Shown one piece after another: positions 17,024 to 26,752 of a stretch of DNA of 64,000 bases; the first letter of the stretch is position 1; each line of letters opens with the position of its first letter. This DNA is from Bauldia sp965232525 (GTDB lineage: Bacteria; Pseudomonadota; Alphaproteobacteria; Rhizobiales; Kaistiaceae), in NCBI RefSeq assembly GCF_965232525.1, contig NZ_OZ246980.1, forward strand, positions 1,302,001 through 1,366,000, written 5' to 3'. The notes under the pieces are model-generated. The model did no database searches. It saw only the letters and a program-made list of their open reading frames with translations, and had not been told where the DNA came from. Made by a program: the position numbers and the translations under genes.

Positions 17024-17920
17024 CTATTCGCGCGCCGCCTCGATGTCGACGCGGGTTGGGAAACTCGGCTGCGCGCCTTTCTTGGTGCAGGACAGGGAGC
17101 CAGCGATGGCGGCATTGGCCATTGCTGTCCTGAGGTCGGCGCCTTCGTCCAGAAAAGCAGCGAGGACGCCGGCAAACGTGTCGCCTGCACCGGTCGTGTC
17201 GACCGGTGTCACCGGTAGCGCCGGCACATGGACGAGGCCGCCCGGGCCACTGGCGACCGCGCCGTTCGGTCCGAGCGTTGCAATCACGGTGCGGTCAAGG
17301 CGGCGGGCGAGAGCATTGACGACCGCCTGATCGCCGCGGGCGGACAGACCGACATAGCGCGCAAGGTCGGCGGCCTCGTGTTCGTTGACGACGATCACCG
17401 AGGCGGGCCCGAGTTCCTTCGGCGTCAGTGGCGCAAACGGCGCGATCGATAGAACCACCCGTGCGCCGGCCTCGGCAGCGCGCCGCGCCACTTGGAGGTT
17501 CTCCTCGTGGCGAACCTCCATCTGCAGGAGAAGCGTATCGGTTGCTGCGAATGCGCCGGCACCAACCTGTCCGGCGTGAGTAGCCTTGTTGGCTCCCGAC
17601 GAGACGACGATCGTGTTTTCGCCACGCGCATCGACGGTGATGATGGCGACGCCGGTCGTTCCCTGTCGCCGGGCGACCGCGGACAAATCAACCCCCGCGG
17701 GTGTCAGTTCGGTCAACGCGGCATCGGCGATATCGTCATCACCAATCGTGCCGATCAGGCGGACATCGGCCCCGGCGCGGCGCGCCGCGAGCGCCTGGTT
17801 CGCGCCCTTTCCGCCCGGGATTAGGGAATAATCGGAGCCAAGCACCGTTTCACCGGGATTGGGGATCTTAGCGACGTCGCAGACGAGGTCGACATTGATC
17901 GAGCCGAAAACCGTTATCAT
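17024..17920 (-). CDS. rbsK: ribokinase
   Basis: 298 residues, PfkB family. GSINVDLVCDV at the N terminus and PGGKGANQALAARRAGADV (about residues 36-54) are the ribokinase signature; DTTGAGDTFAG near residue 248 holds the catalytic Asp. It phosphorylates ribose to ribose-5-phosphate. FrcB-type transporters can also carry ribose, so it may act with FrcBCA. It stands alone, diverging from pyc across about 105 bp. Confidence 0.9.
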   Translation of the reverse strand: MITVFGSINVDLVCDVAKIPNPGETVLGSDYSLIPGGKGANQALAARRAGADVRLIGTIGDDDIADAALTELTPAGVDLSAVARRQGTTGVAIITVDARGENTIVVSSGANKATHAGQVGAGAFAATDTLLLQMEVRHEENLQVARRAAEAGARVVLSIAPFAPLTPKELGPASVIVVNEHEAADLARYVGLSARGDQAVVNALARRLDRTVIATLGPNGAVASGPGGLVHVPALPVTPVDTTGAGDTFAGVLAAFLDEGADLRTAMANAAIAGSLSCTKKGAQPSFPTRVDIEAARE

Positions 17921-18026
17921 CGCGCCGTCCCTGCTTTTCGCGCTTGCACAGCGGGTGTTCGCAATCGCACAATTGGTCTAGTAGCCTGTTTTCCGTCAGG
18001 TTTCATCGCGTTCACCGGGGGCTGCC

Positions 18027-21000
18027 TTGCCGATCACCAAACTCCTCGCCGCCAATCGGTCCGAGATTGCCATTCGCGTCTTTCGGGCCGCCAACGAGCT
18101 GGGGCTGCGCACCGTCGCGGTATTCGCCGAAGAAGACAAGCTGGCGCTGCATCGTTTCAAGGCTGACGAGGCTTATCAGATCGGTAGGGGCCTGGGGCCC
18201 ATCGAAGCTTATCTCTCGATCCCCGAGGTCATCCGGGTCGCGGTGGAATCCCATGTTGACGCGATCCATCCGGGTTATGGGTTGTTATCCGAGAATCCGG
18301 ACCTTGCCGTGGCGTGTGCCGAAGCGGGAATCACCTTCATAGGGCCGCGGCAGGAGACATTGCGCCAGCTCGGTGACAAGGTCTCGGCGCGCGAGCTTGC
18401 GGTCTCGGTCGGCGTTCCAGTGATGCCGGCGAGCGATCCTTTGCAACGCGATGTCGACGAGGTCCGCCGGATTGCCGCTGAGATCGGCTATCCGCTGATG
18501 CTCAAGGCATCATGGGGCGGCGGCGGTCGCGGGATGCGGGTCATCCCCGACGAGGAGACGTTGCTCAACGATATCGAACCGGCCCGTCGGGAAGCCAACG
18601 CCGCGTTCGGTCGGGACGAAGTCTATCTGGAGAAGCTGGTCGAGCGCGCCCGCCACGTCGAAGTCCAGATTCTCGCCGACAGCCACGGCCAAATCGTTCA
18701 TCTCTTCGAGCGCGACTGTTCGGTTCAGCGGCGGCACCAGAAGGTGGTGGAGCGGGCGCCGGCACCGTACCTCGACGACGCCAAGCGGGCCGAGGTTTGC
18801 GGCTATGCGGTGGAACTCGCTCGCGCGGCCAACTATCTCGGTGCAGGCACCATCGAATTCCTGATGGACGCCGATACCGGCGCCTTCTACTTCATCGAAG
18901 TCAATCCGCGCATCCAGGTGGAGCACACGGTTACCGAAGAGGTGACCGGCATCGATATCGTCAAGGCGCAAATCCATATCGCCGAAGGTGCGAAGATCGG
19001 CGAGGCGGGATCGGGGGTCCCACGTCAGGCCGATATTCACCTGAACGGCAATGCCCTCCAATGCCGGATCACCACCGAGGATCCGGAGCAGAACTTCATT
19101 CCGGATTATGGCCGAATCACTGCTTATCGGGGTGCCACCGGCTTCGGTATTCGACTCGACGGCGGCACCGCCTATTCCGGCGCGGTGATCACTCGCTACT
19201 ACGACCCGTTGCTGGAGAAAGTAACCGCCTGGGCGCCCTCGGCCGATGAAGCGATGGCTCGCATGGACCGGGCGCTGCGCGAGTTCCGTATTCGCGGGGT
19301 CACCACCAACCTGACCTTTCTTGAAAACATCATCAGCCATCCAAAGTTTCGTGCCGCGAGCTACACCACGCGCTTCATCGACAACACTCCGGAGCTGTTC
19401 GAGTCGGTCAAGCGCGGCGATCGCGCGACCAAGCTGCTGACCTATATCGCCGACGTCACTGTCAACGGTCACCCCGACACCCGCGATCGCACACGGCCGC
19501 CGGAGGATGGCCTGATCGTGCCGCCGCCGCACTTCGAAACGCCGCCGGCCGACGGCGCCAAGCAGCGGCTCGATCGCGATGGGCCGGAAGCGTTCGCCGC
19601 CTGGATGCGGGGGGAGAAGCGCGCCCTGGTCACCGATACCACCATGCGCGACGCCCACCAGTCGCTGCTCGCCACCCGGATGCGCACATTCGATCTCGCC
19701 GCGGCGGCCGACGCTTATGCCCGTGCACTGCCCAGGCTCCTGTCGCTGGAATGCTGGGGCGGCGCGACGTTCGACGTGGCGATGCGGTTTCTCACCGAGG
19801 ACCCATGGGAACGGCTGATGGTCATCCGCGAGCGGGCGCCGAATATCCTGCTGCAGATGCTGCTCCGCGGCTCTAATGCCGTCGGCTACGCCAACTACCC
19901 CGACAACACCGTCCGCTTCTTCGTCAAGCAGGCGGCGGAGGCTGGCGTCGATTTGTTCCGCGTCTTCGACTGCCTGAACTGGGTCGAGAACATGCGGGTT
20001 TCGATGGACGCGGTGCGTGAAGCCGGCAAGCTCTGCGAAGGCGCGCTCTGCTATACCGGTGATATCCTCGATTCGGATCGGGCCAAGTACAGCCTCAAAT
20101 ATTATGTCGGCCTGGCAAAGGAGCTCGAGCAGGCTGGCGCCCACATCATCGGCATCAAAGACATGGCCGGCCTCCTCAAGCCGGCCGCGGCCACCAGGCT
20201 CGTCACGACCCTACGGCAAGAGACCGACCTGCCGATCCACTTCCACACCCATGATACGTCGGGCGTTGCCGCGGCATCGGTCGTCGCTGCGGTTGCCGCC
20301 GGTGTCGACGCCTTCGACGCGGCCGTCGATTCGATGTCGGGCCTGACGTCGCAGCCATGTCTCGGCTCGCTGGTCGAGGCGCTGGCCGACACCGATCGGG
20401 CCACTGGCCTCGATGTCGACGCTATTCGGCAGATCTCGTTCTACTTCGAAGCGGTGCGGGCCCAGTACCGGGCGTTCGAATCCGACCTGCGCTTCGGCGC
20501 CTCGGAGGTGTACCTCCACGAGATGCCCGGCGGCCAGTTCACCAACCTCAAAGAGCAAGCTCGTTCGCTTGGCCTTGAGGAACGCTGGCATGAGGTGGCG
20601 CGCACCTACGCCGAGGTCAACATGCTGTTCGGCGACATCGTCAAGGTCACGCCATCGTCCAAGGTGGTCGGCGACCTCGCCTTGATGATGGTGGCCGGCG
20701 ACATATCGGTCGAGGACGTGGCGCACCCCGGCAAGGAGATCGCCTTCCCGGACTCGGTCGTCCAGATGATGCACGGCGATCTCGGCCAGCCACCCGGCGG
20801 CTGGCCGAAGGCGATCCAGGAGAAGGTGCTGAAAGGTGCCGAACCGATCATTGTCCGGCCGGGTTCGCTGATGCCACCTGCCGACCTCGATGCGGAGCGG
20901 GACACGGCCGAGGAACAGGCCGGCCGTGCGATCGACGACCGCGAGCTTGCTGCCTACGTCATGTATCCGAAGGTATTCACCGACTTCGCCCGGGCTGCGG

Positions 21001-21464
21001 ACATGTACGGGCCGGTCTCAGTGCTGCCGACCCCGGTCTATTTCTACGGGCTACCGGTCGGCGAGGAAATCCTGGTCGACATCGAACCGGGCAAGACGCT
21101 GGTGGTGCGCAATCAGGCGATTGGCGATACCGACGAAGATGGCTTCGTCCGGGTTTTCTTCGAGCTCAACGGTCAGCCGCGGGTGGCTAAAGTGCCGAAC
21201 CGGATGGCCGCTCAAACCGCCGTCCGGCAGAAGGCGGACGAGAACAATCCCAACCATGTCGCCGCCCCGATGCCAGGTGTGATTTCGACGCTCGCTGTCC
21301 ACGCCGGTCAATCAGTCACCGCCGGCGACGTGCTCTTGTCGATCGAGGCGATGAAGATGGAGACGGCCATCCACGCCGAGCGCGATGGCACGATTGCCGA
21401 GGTGCTGGTCCACGCAGGCAGCCAGATCGACGCCAAGGACTTGTTGGTGGTTTACCAGAGCTAG
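18027..21464 (+). CDS. pyc: pyruvate carboxylase
   Basis: 1145 residues, full length for the single-chain enzyme, which makes oxaloacetate from pyruvate, bicarbonate and ATP. The order is biotin carboxylase (1 to about 450, ATP-grasp with SWGGGGRGMR), carboxyltransferase (about 535-810, TDTTMRDAHQSLLATRMR), PYC/OADA tetramerisation region, and the C-terminal biotinyl domain with the biotinylated Lys in EAMKMET at about residue 1110. The start is TTG 18027 with GGGGG upstream; the family's usual N terminus (KLLAANRSEIAIRVFRAA) begins here. Its end overlaps thiD by 4 bp. Confidence 0.97.
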   Translation: MPITKLLAANRSEIAIRVFRAANELGLRTVAVFAEEDKLALHRFKADEAYQIGRGLGPIEAYLSIPEVIRVAVESHVDAIHPGYGLLSENPDLAVACAEAGITFIGPRQETLRQLGDKVSARELAVSVGVPVMPASDPLQRDVDEVRRIAAEIGYPLMLKASWGGGGRGMRVIPDEETLLNDIEPARREANAAFGRDEVYLEKLVERARHVEVQILADSHGQIVHLFERDCSVQRRHQKVVERAPAPYLDDAKRAEVCGYAVELARAANYLGAGTIEFLMDADTGAFYFIEVNPRIQVEHTVTEEVTGIDIVKAQIHIAEGAKIGEAGSGVPRQADIHLNGNALQCRITTEDPEQNFIPDYGRITAYRGATGFGIRLDGGTAYSGAVITRYYDPLLEKVTAWAPSADEAMARMDRALREFRIRGVTTNLTFLENIISHPKFRAASYTTRFIDNTPELFESVKRGDRATKLLTYIADVTVNGHPDTRDRTRPPEDGLIVPPPHFETPPADGAKQRLDRDGPEAFAAWMRGEKRALVTDTTMRDAHQSLLATRMRTFDLAAAADAYARALPRLLSLECWGGATFDVAMRFLTEDPWERLMVIRERAPNILLQMLLRGSNAVGYANYPDNTVRFFVKQAAEAGVDLFRVFDCLNWVENMRVSMDAVREAGKLCEGALCYTGDILDSDRAKYSLKYYVGLAKELEQAGAHIIGIKDMAGLLKPAAATRLVTTLRQETDLPIHFHTHDTSGVAAASVVAAVAAGVDAFDAAVDSMSGLTSQPCLGSLVEALADTDRATGLDVDAIRQISFYFEAVRAQYRAFESDLRFGASEVYLHEMPGGQFTNLKEQARSLGLEERWHEVARTYAEVNMLFGDIVKVTPSSKVVGDLALMMVAGDISVEDVAHPGKEIAFPDSVVQMMHGDLGQPPGGWPKAIQEKVLKGAEPIIVRPGSLMPPADLDAERDTAEEQAGRAIDDRELAAYVMYPKVFTDFARAADMYGPVSVLPTPVYFYGLPVGEEILVDIEPGKTLVVRNQAIGDTDEDGFVRVFFELNGQPRVAKVPNRMAAQTAVRQKADENNPNHVAAPMPGVISTLAVHAGQSVTAGDVLLSIEAMKMETAIHAERDGTIAEVLVHAGSQIDAKDLLVVYQS

Positions 21465-22285
21465 CCGGTTGCCGGCTCGACCGGCGTGGTCGGCCACTGA
21501 CCATGAAAATGGTGCAGTGGGCCGTGGCCGCCGCCAACGTCCAGGTGATTGGCGCTTGCGATGGCGGCGGTGACATAGGCTTTGGCTTCGCGGACAGCGT
21601 CGATCGGTTCGCGGCCAGGGAGCAGGGCGGCGATGGCCGCCGATAGGGTGCAGCCGGTGCCGTGGGTGTTCTTTGTCGGGATTCGCGGTGCGTCGAGTTC
21701 CTCCAGCCGCTCGCCGTCAAAATAGATGTCGGTGCTGTGCGGTCCGCCGGCGTGCCCGCCTTTGAGCAGAACGGCGGACGGCCCCAGGGCTTGCAGCGCG
21801 TTGACGGTCGCTTCGGCGTCGGCGAGATCGGTGATTGGCTCAGCGTCCAGCAAGGCACCCGCTTCCGGCAGGTTGGGCGTCAGGACGTCGGCGAGCGGTA
21901 CCAGGGTGTCGCGGATGACTGCGACCGCGTCCGGCGACAGGAGCCGGTCGCCGCTCTTGGCGACCATAACCGGGTCGACAACGATCCGCCTGGCCTCGTG
22001 GCGGAGCAGCGCCTCGGCGACCGTTTCGGCGATGCTAGCCGAGCCGACCATGCCGACCTTGACCGCGTCGACACGGATGTCCTCGAACACCCTGTCGATC
22101 TGGTCGCGGACGAATGCGGGATCGACCAACTGGAAGCCGCTGACCCGGACCGTGTTTTGTGCCGTCAAAGCCGCCGCGGCGGCCATGCCATAGGCGCCAA
22201 GGGCCGAAAACGTCTTGACGTCGGCGAGAATACCGGCGCCGCCGCTCGGGTCGAGCCCAGCGATGGAAAGAACGTTGGCAATCAT
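21461..22285 (-). CDS. thiD: hydroxymethylpyrimidine/phosphomethylpyrimidine kinase
   Basis: 274 residues, PfkB-like ThiD. The N-terminal SIAGLDPSGGAGILADVKTF and the C-terminal NTHGTGCTLSAAIAA (anion hole and catalytic Cys region) are diagnostic. It phosphorylates HMP twice to HMP-PP for thiamine synthesis. Last gene of thiMED; its start overlaps the thiE stop by 4 bp. Confidence 0.95.
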   Translation of the reverse strand: MIANVLSIAGLDPSGGAGILADVKTFSALGAYGMAAAAALTAQNTVRVSGFQLVDPAFVRDQIDRVFEDIRVDAVKVGMVGSASIAETVAEALLRHEARRIVVDPVMVAKSGDRLLSPDAVAVIRDTLVPLADVLTPNLPEAGALLDAEPITDLADAEATVNALQALGPSAVLLKGGHAGGPHSTDIYFDGERLEELDAPRIPTKNTHGTGCTLSAAIAALLPGREPIDAVREAKAYVTAAIASANHLDVGGGHGPLHHFHGQWPTTPVEPATG

Positions 22286-22923
22286 GCGGCGATCCCCCCT
22301 TGCATGGCACGGCGAAGCGTGGCGGCAGCTTCGTGCGGGTTTTCGGTGGCGCAGATCGCCGATACGCAGGCGATGCCGGCAGCACCCGCCTCCATGACGG
22401 CGGCGGCGTTGCGGTGGTCGACGCCGCCGATCGCGACAAACGGCACGGGGAGTTGGGCGCCGAGCCCGCGAAAGCCAGTGAGCCCCAACGGTGCAGCCGC
22501 GTCCGCCTTGGTCGCCGACGAAAACACGGGGCCGAGCCCGACATAATCGACAATGCCAGGGTCGACGGTTTCGACCTCGGCATCTGCGGTGACCGACAAG
22601 CCGACGATCGCGTCGGGGCCGATGATCGCACGCGCGGTTTCGGGGTCGCCGTCCGACTGGCCGATGTGAACCCCATCGGCGCCGGCGGCTTTGGCAACTG
22701 CCGGTCGGTCGTTGACGATCAGCGGAACGCTGAGCGGTGTGAGCGGTGCCTTCAGGGCGCGTGCTGCCGCGGCCAGGGTGGCATCGTCGGTTGTTTTGTC
22801 GCGAAGCTGTACAATCGTGACACCGCCAGCGACCGCCTCGAGAACGGTGGAGACCAATCCGCGATGGCGGGTCATGATCGGATCAGTGACCAACATGAGG
22901 CTATAGTCGGGCCGAGGCGTCAT
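22282..22923 (-). CDS. thiE: thiamine-phosphate synthase
   Basis: 213 residues, a TIM barrel. VQLRDKTTDDATL (pyrophosphate and Mg binding), NDRPAVAKAAGADGVHIGQSD and YVGLGPVFSSATK are the ThiE signatures. It joins HMP-PP with hydroxyethylthiazole phosphate to give thiamine phosphate. It overlaps both neighbours by 4 bp, so thiM-thiE-thiD is one translationally coupled unit. Confidence 0.95.
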   Translation of the reverse strand: MTPRPDYSLMLVTDPIMTRHRGLVSTVLEAVAGGVTIVQLRDKTTDDATLAAAARALKAPLTPLSVPLIVNDRPAVAKAAGADGVHIGQSDGDPETARAIIGPDAIVGLSVTADAEVETVDPGIVDYVGLGPVFSSATKADAAAPLGLTGFRGLGAQLPVPFVAIGGVDHRNAAAVMEAGAAGIACVSAICATENPHEAAATLRRAMQGGIAA

Positions 22924-23711
22924 GCAAACCGCACCCGGCTCGCGAGGTTCTCTTCGTCAAGACGGTACAACTCGTCAATCAACGCGACCTGAAAACTGGC
23001 CGGTCCGTTCGTCACCTCCGCAGCGATCTCGGCCGCCACGCCGATCGCCGTAAGGCCGGCAACGCTGGCCGTGAAGGGGGCGAGGCCAGCGCCCAGAAAC
23101 GCGCCGATCAATGCGGTCGCCATGCACCCGGTTCCCGTCACCCGCGTCAGCATCGGGTCGCCATTGGCAAGGGTGACCGTCTGTTCGCCATCGGTGACGA
23201 TATCGACGGCGCCGGTCACGGCGATCACCGCGCCGACCTGTTTGGCGAGATGCAGCGCTGCCTCTTGCGCCGCATCGGAGCCGGTGACGCTGTCGACGCC
23301 CTTCGAGACACCATGTTCGCCCGCCAATGCGAGGATTTCCGCCGCGTTGCCGCGAATGACGGACGGGTTCAGCGCCGCGAGCCGGCGGGCCGTCTCCGTG
23401 CGGTAGCCGGTGACGCCGGCAGCCACAGGGTCGAGGACCCAGGGGACGCCGGCTGCGTTGGCCGCGGCAACGGCTTTCTCCATACCGGTGACCCACGGTG
23501 GCGACAGCGTACCGATGTTGATCACCAGCGCCTGGGCGAGCGGCGCGAAATCCGCGGCTTCGTCCTCGGCGTGCACCATCGCGGGCGACGCGCCGATCGC
23601 CAGCAGCGCATTCGCCGTCGTGTTCATGACGACGTAGTTGGTGATGTTGTGGATAAGCGGCTGGCGGTTTCGCAGCTCGGTGATCGCGGTGGTCAGGTCG
23701 ATTTCGGTCAC
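22920..23711 (-). CDS. thiM: hydroxyethylthiazole kinase
   Basis: 263 residues. Motifs are PLIHNITNYVVMNTTANALLAIGASPAM near the N terminus, WVLDPVAAGVT in the middle and VTGTGCMATA with the catalytic Cys near residue 195. It phosphorylates the thiazole alcohol, a salvage step. First gene of the operon, directly downstream of the TPP riboswitch. thiC, thiG and other de novo genes are absent here, so this locus serves salvage. Confidence 0.95.
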   Translation of the reverse strand: MTEIDLTTAITELRNRQPLIHNITNYVVMNTTANALLAIGASPAMVHAEDEAADFAPLAQALVINIGTLSPPWVTGMEKAVAAANAAGVPWVLDPVAAGVTGYRTETARRLAALNPSVIRGNAAEILALAGEHGVSKGVDSVTGSDAAQEAALHLAKQVGAVIAVTGAVDIVTDGEQTVTLANGDPMLTRVTGTGCMATALIGAFLGAGLAPFTASVAGLTAIGVAAEIAAEVTNGPASFQVALIDELYRLDEENLASRVRFA

Positions 23712-23778
23712 GGCATCCTCGCTTGGCGCGGAGCCGTGACCGGCAAGCGGACGCGAATGGGTCGGCGGGCCGGCTGGT

Positions 23779-23863
<85 letters not shown>

Positions 23864-23924
23864 CAAGCATCAGGATACCGACCCGCTGGTGCGGGTCAAC
23901 ACCGACGGAACGGTTGTTCGACGG

Positions 23925-24389
23925 TTAGCTTGCAGTCAGATCAGCAGTGCACCAACTCCGACGGCTGCCGCCGTCATAGGCGCGGGCGTAACCAGCTGCG
24001 ATCATTTCAGTTCCGATATCGGTACCGTCGGCCAACGTCACATCCGCCACGACACGGCCGGCATATTTATCGTCCGCGATTCGGGAAAGCCAAACAGGCT
24101 CGGTCGCTGCAAGGATCTCCAGATGATGTCGCGCGTCCTCGGCCAGCCGCTTCTCCACGTCGCATTTGCCGCGGATTTCCGGGGCGTCGATACCGCGGAT
24201 GCGGGCGTTCACCGTCAGCCGTTGTCCGATCCAGATCGCCGCTTCGACGGTCACTGTGTCACCGTCGACCACCTTCATGACTTTGGCCGCTACCGGCCCG
24301 GCGATCTCGTCGCGGGCCAAAGCGGGCTCTTCACAAACGACCGCGACAGTGGCTGCGATCGCGAGAAGAAGCGAGCGCGCTGTGTTCAC
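23925..24389 (-). CDS. thermonuclease-family (SNase-like) secreted protein
   Basis: 154 residues if translated from GTG 24389, which gives a clean signal peptide (NTARSLLLAIAATVAVV ... ALA|RDEI); an ATG at 24452 in the same frame is possible but gives a poor N terminus. The domain shows VVDGDTVTVEA, IDAPE and the later DKYAGRVVADVTLADGTDIGTEMIAAGYARAY, the OB-fold SNase core. The catalytic Arg-Glu-Arg set is partly visible. Staphylococcal-nuclease-like proteins cut nucleic acids in the periplasm or outside. The ribosome-binding site is weak. Confidence 0.82.
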   Translation of the reverse strand: MNTARSLLLAIAATVAVVCEEPALARDEIAGPVAAKVMKVVDGDTVTVEAAIWIGQRLTVNARIRGIDAPEIRGKCDVEKRLAEDARHHLEILAATEPVWLSRIADDKYAGRVVADVTLADGTDIGTEMIAAGYARAYDGGSRRSWCTADLTAS

Positions 24390-24645
24390 ATTTCGACCCC
24401 GAACAATACGAACCAATTCTAGGAAAATAAACCCATACCAGAGTGGTTGCAAGCATCTTCTGTATGAACTTATAGGCGAAAGACGGTTTGGTACACGCGT
24501 CGGGACGACGCCAACCCCATTTTCGCTTGCTCGCCAAGGGTTCCCGGCTCAAACTGCCTATGATTTGTGCATGATTCGATTAACCGGCCGAAGTGCCGGG
24601 CTTGGAAGTGGGAGGAACCTGGACCAAACGCCTGGAGGGACTGTC

Positions 24646-24849
24646 ATGAAGGCAATCGACATCGTTACGTTGATCTTGATTATCGTTGGCGGGATCAACT
24701 GGGGGCTGATTGGGTTGTTCGGCTTCAATCTCGTGGAGGCGATCTTCGGCGCGGGCACCGTCCTGACCACCATCATCTACATTGTGGTTGGGCTGTCTGC
24801 CCTGTGGCAGCTTATCCCGTTGGGGCGGTCGTTCTCGTCTGAAACCTAA
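24646..24849 (+). CDS. DUF378 small membrane protein
   Basis: 67 residues from ATG 24646, with GGAGGGA upstream. Two hydrophobic helices (about 4-26 and 34-58) flank INWGLIGLFGFNLVEAIFG, the DUF378 signature. An inner-membrane protein of unknown function that often stands alone. The upstream 193 bp hold no other gene. A hairpin follows the stop. Confidence 0.88.
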   Translation: MKAIDIVTLILIIVGGINWGLIGLFGFNLVEAIFGAGTVLTTIIYIVVGLSALWQLIPLGRSFSSET

Positions 24850-24868
24850 GTCGGGTCAGAACACCACA

Positions 24869-24893
24869 AACGGGCGGCTTCACGCCGCCCGTT
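24869..24893. terminator. hairpin between convergent genes (probable bidirectional terminator)
   Basis: A perfect 10-bp stem (AACGGGCGGC / GCCGCCCGTT) with a 5-base loop, 20 bases after the DUF378 gene and 28 bases from the end of the convergent secreted-protein gene. Short A/T runs flank each side, so it can serve both strands. Confidence 0.7.
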
Positions 24894-24920
24894 CCTTGAT
24901 GGACGCCTTAGCGTGAGGGA

Positions 24921-25697
24921 TCAGCCGCCCAGGTTATCGGGCCCACCGCCGATGGCGCAGGAGGCCTTGAGCGGAACCCAGTTGCTGACCACGCCACTGC
25001 CACCACTAACCAGCAGCCGGTATTCGGCGTCGATCGCCGTCACGATCGGCAGGGTCCGCGAGAACGAGGCGATGAACTGGCCGCTCGCGGCTGGCTTGGC
25101 CTCGATCGTCGTCGGCTGGCCGACGCCCTGTCCTTTCCGGGCAATCATGACCTGAACTGGACCGGCGTAGTTGGTGAACACCCAGCCGCTTATGGTCGCC
25201 TGATTGGGGCAAACGGTGGTCGTCGGTCCCTTGATCGCGAGCTGCGCCTTGTGAACCTGTTTCGGCTGGGCGATTTCGTCCGGGCCGCCGGCGAGACCGC
25301 AGGATTTCACCACCGGGACCCAAGGGCTGACCTTGGCACCGGCTTCGACCATGTATTTGGTGTTGGTGGCCTTATCGACGGTGAACGGCTGGACATGCTT
25401 GGCAACGTACTTACCGTTCTGGGTCTTGGTCGCCTGGACGGTGATCACGTTCGAAGCGCCGCCGCCGGCCTTGCGATAGCGGATGTCGACGTTGCCGGGG
25501 CCGCTGGTTTCGACCCGCGCGATCAAGGCTATCTCGTCCGGACAGCCGTCGTTAACACCATTGAGGGCGAGTTTGACCTGCTTGACGATGATCGGTCCGT
25601 TGCCACCAACCTTTAGCTCGCCTGCCTTAGAAGGGGTGGCGACGGTGAGAAGGCCGATCGCGGCGATCGCGGCGAGGGAACCGGAAAAGAAAGACAT
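24921..25697 (-). CDS. hypothetical secreted protein with two tandem repeat domains
   Basis: 258 residues. A signal peptide ends near residue 25 (SKA|GEL). The rest is two repeats of about 105 residues: each starts with a KQV..LA segment, contains a CPD/CPN cysteine, ends with a [V/N]WVP..[K/A]SC motif and closes with a GGPD-type turn. One cysteine pair per repeat suggests a disulfide-closed beta domain. I know no named family. AAGGAG lies 10 bases before the ATG. A 10-bp hairpin sits in the leader at 25713-25740. Confidence 0.75.
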   Translation of the reverse strand: MSFFSGSLAAIAAIGLLTVATPSKAGELKVGGNGPIIVKQVKLALNGVNDGCPDEIALIARVETSGPGNVDIRYRKAGGGASNVITVQATKTQNGKYVAKHVQPFTVDKATNTKYMVEAGAKVSPWVPVVKSCGLAGGPDEIAQPKQVHKAQLAIKGPTTTVCPNQATISGWVFTNYAGPVQVMIARKGQGVGQPTTIEAKPAASGQFIASFSRTLPIVTAIDAEYRLLVSGGSGVVSNWVPLKASCAIGGGPDNLGG

Positions 25698-25712
25698 CGG
25701 ATGAACTCCTTG

Positions 25713-25740
25713 GGGTGCGCCTGTTTGTCGAGGCGCACCC
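25713..25740 (-). promoter_or_regulatory. hairpin in the 5' leader of the repeat-domain secreted protein
   Basis: A perfect 10-bp stem (GGGTGCGCCT / AGGCGCACCC) with an 8-base loop, ending about 16 bases before the start codon of the minus-strand gene. It could stabilise the message or affect ribosome access. No matching known riboswitch. Confidence 0.45.
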
Positions 25741-25790
25741 TAGGTGGTTCGGTTTGAACCGACGATAAGCACCGCATTCAGAATCGGTTC

Positions 25791-25812
25791 AGGTGTGACC
25801 CCGGTCACACCT
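25791..25812. terminator. perfect palindrome downstream of SDR gene
   Basis: AGGTGTGACC and GGTCACACCT are separated by two bases. It lies 13 bp beyond the stop of the minus-strand SDR gene and so may terminate it or act as a protein-binding palindrome for the next gene. No T tract follows. Confidence 0.45.
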
Positions 25813-25824
25813 GGTCAGCCGGCT

Positions 25825-26643
25825 TTATCCGCCGCCCGGATCGACCCAGAGCGAGTCGTTCTTGCCGGCGCTCCACGCCCGGGCCTGCATCGCCTTGATC
25901 CAGGGGGCGATGGCCTCGGGTGTGACGTTGCGGAACTTTGAGCCATCCTCCTCCGCTACCTGGACCAGCGTGTCGATACCACCTTGCGGGTCGAACTGAT
26001 CGTCGAGCCCACCGCTCACGGCAGCCAGAAGCTCGGGGCGGGAGAGGGTTGTCTTGGGATCGAACCAGCGGTTCATCGTTTCCGCGCCGCGATCGTTAAA
26101 GCCGGTTCGGAAGGCGCCCGGATTGACCGTGCAGATTTCCACCCCGGTCCCGGCGAGTTCCATGCGCAGGCCCTCCGTCAGCCCTTCGAGCGCGTGTTTG
26201 GTCGCCGTGTAAACAGCGGCGAACGGGACGGTGACCAGACCACCCATCGAGGTGACCATGACGATCTTGCCTGCGCCGCGCGTCACCATTTGTCGGGCGA
26301 AACCCTGGGTGAGCGCCAGCGTGCCGAAAACATTGGTCTCGAAGTTGCGCCGCACATGATCCATCGGCATCTCGGCAACCGGCCCGGTTTCCATGATGCC
26401 GGCGTTGTTGACCAGCACGTCGATCTCGTTGCGAAGTGCCGCCTGTCGGTCCTCCTTGCTGGTGATGTCGAGGACTTCGACCCGCAGAGTGACGCTGGCT
26501 TCCTTGGCGTCTCGCATGAGATCGGTCTTTTGCGGCGCGATCTGGACGCCGGCCGTCACCGCGTGGCCGCGCCGCGCCAGTTCAAACGCGGCGCCCTTGC
26601 CGAACCCGGACGCCGCGCCGGTGATCAATATCCGTTTTGTCAT
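25825..26643 (-). CDS. short-chain dehydrogenase/reductase
   Basis: 272 residues, a classical SDR with TGAASGFG (about residues 8-15), NNAG (about 84), Ser in VTSMGG and YTATK (about residue 150). The C-terminal extension after the SDR core is longer than minimal. It stands between a secreted protein gene and acs, with no operon partners that identify a substrate. Confidence 0.88.
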   Translation of the reverse strand: MTKRILITGAASGFGKGAAFELARRGHAVTAGVQIAPQKTDLMRDAKEASVTLRVEVLDITSKEDRQAALRNEIDVLVNNAGIMETGPVAEMPMDHVRRNFETNVFGTLALTQGFARQMVTRGAGKIVMVTSMGGLVTVPFAAVYTATKHALEGLTEGLRMELAGTGVEICTVNPGAFRTGFNDRGAETMNRWFDPKTTLSRPELLAAVSGGLDDQFDPQGGIDTLVQVAEEDGSKFRNVTPEAIAPWIKAMQARAWSAGKNDSLWVDPGGG

Positions 26644-26752
26644 GGTCTCGGTTCCTTAGCTTCACCGTGTGCGATAACCGCGGCCACGACTATCGGATGC
26701 TGCGCGGCGGGGGGATGGCGCTTCGCGCCAAACCGCTCGCAGTCAGCGCCAA

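Noticed and set aside
18510..20144. 544-codon open frame opposite pyc
   Set aside because: Antisense shadow of a highly conserved biotin carboxylase region.
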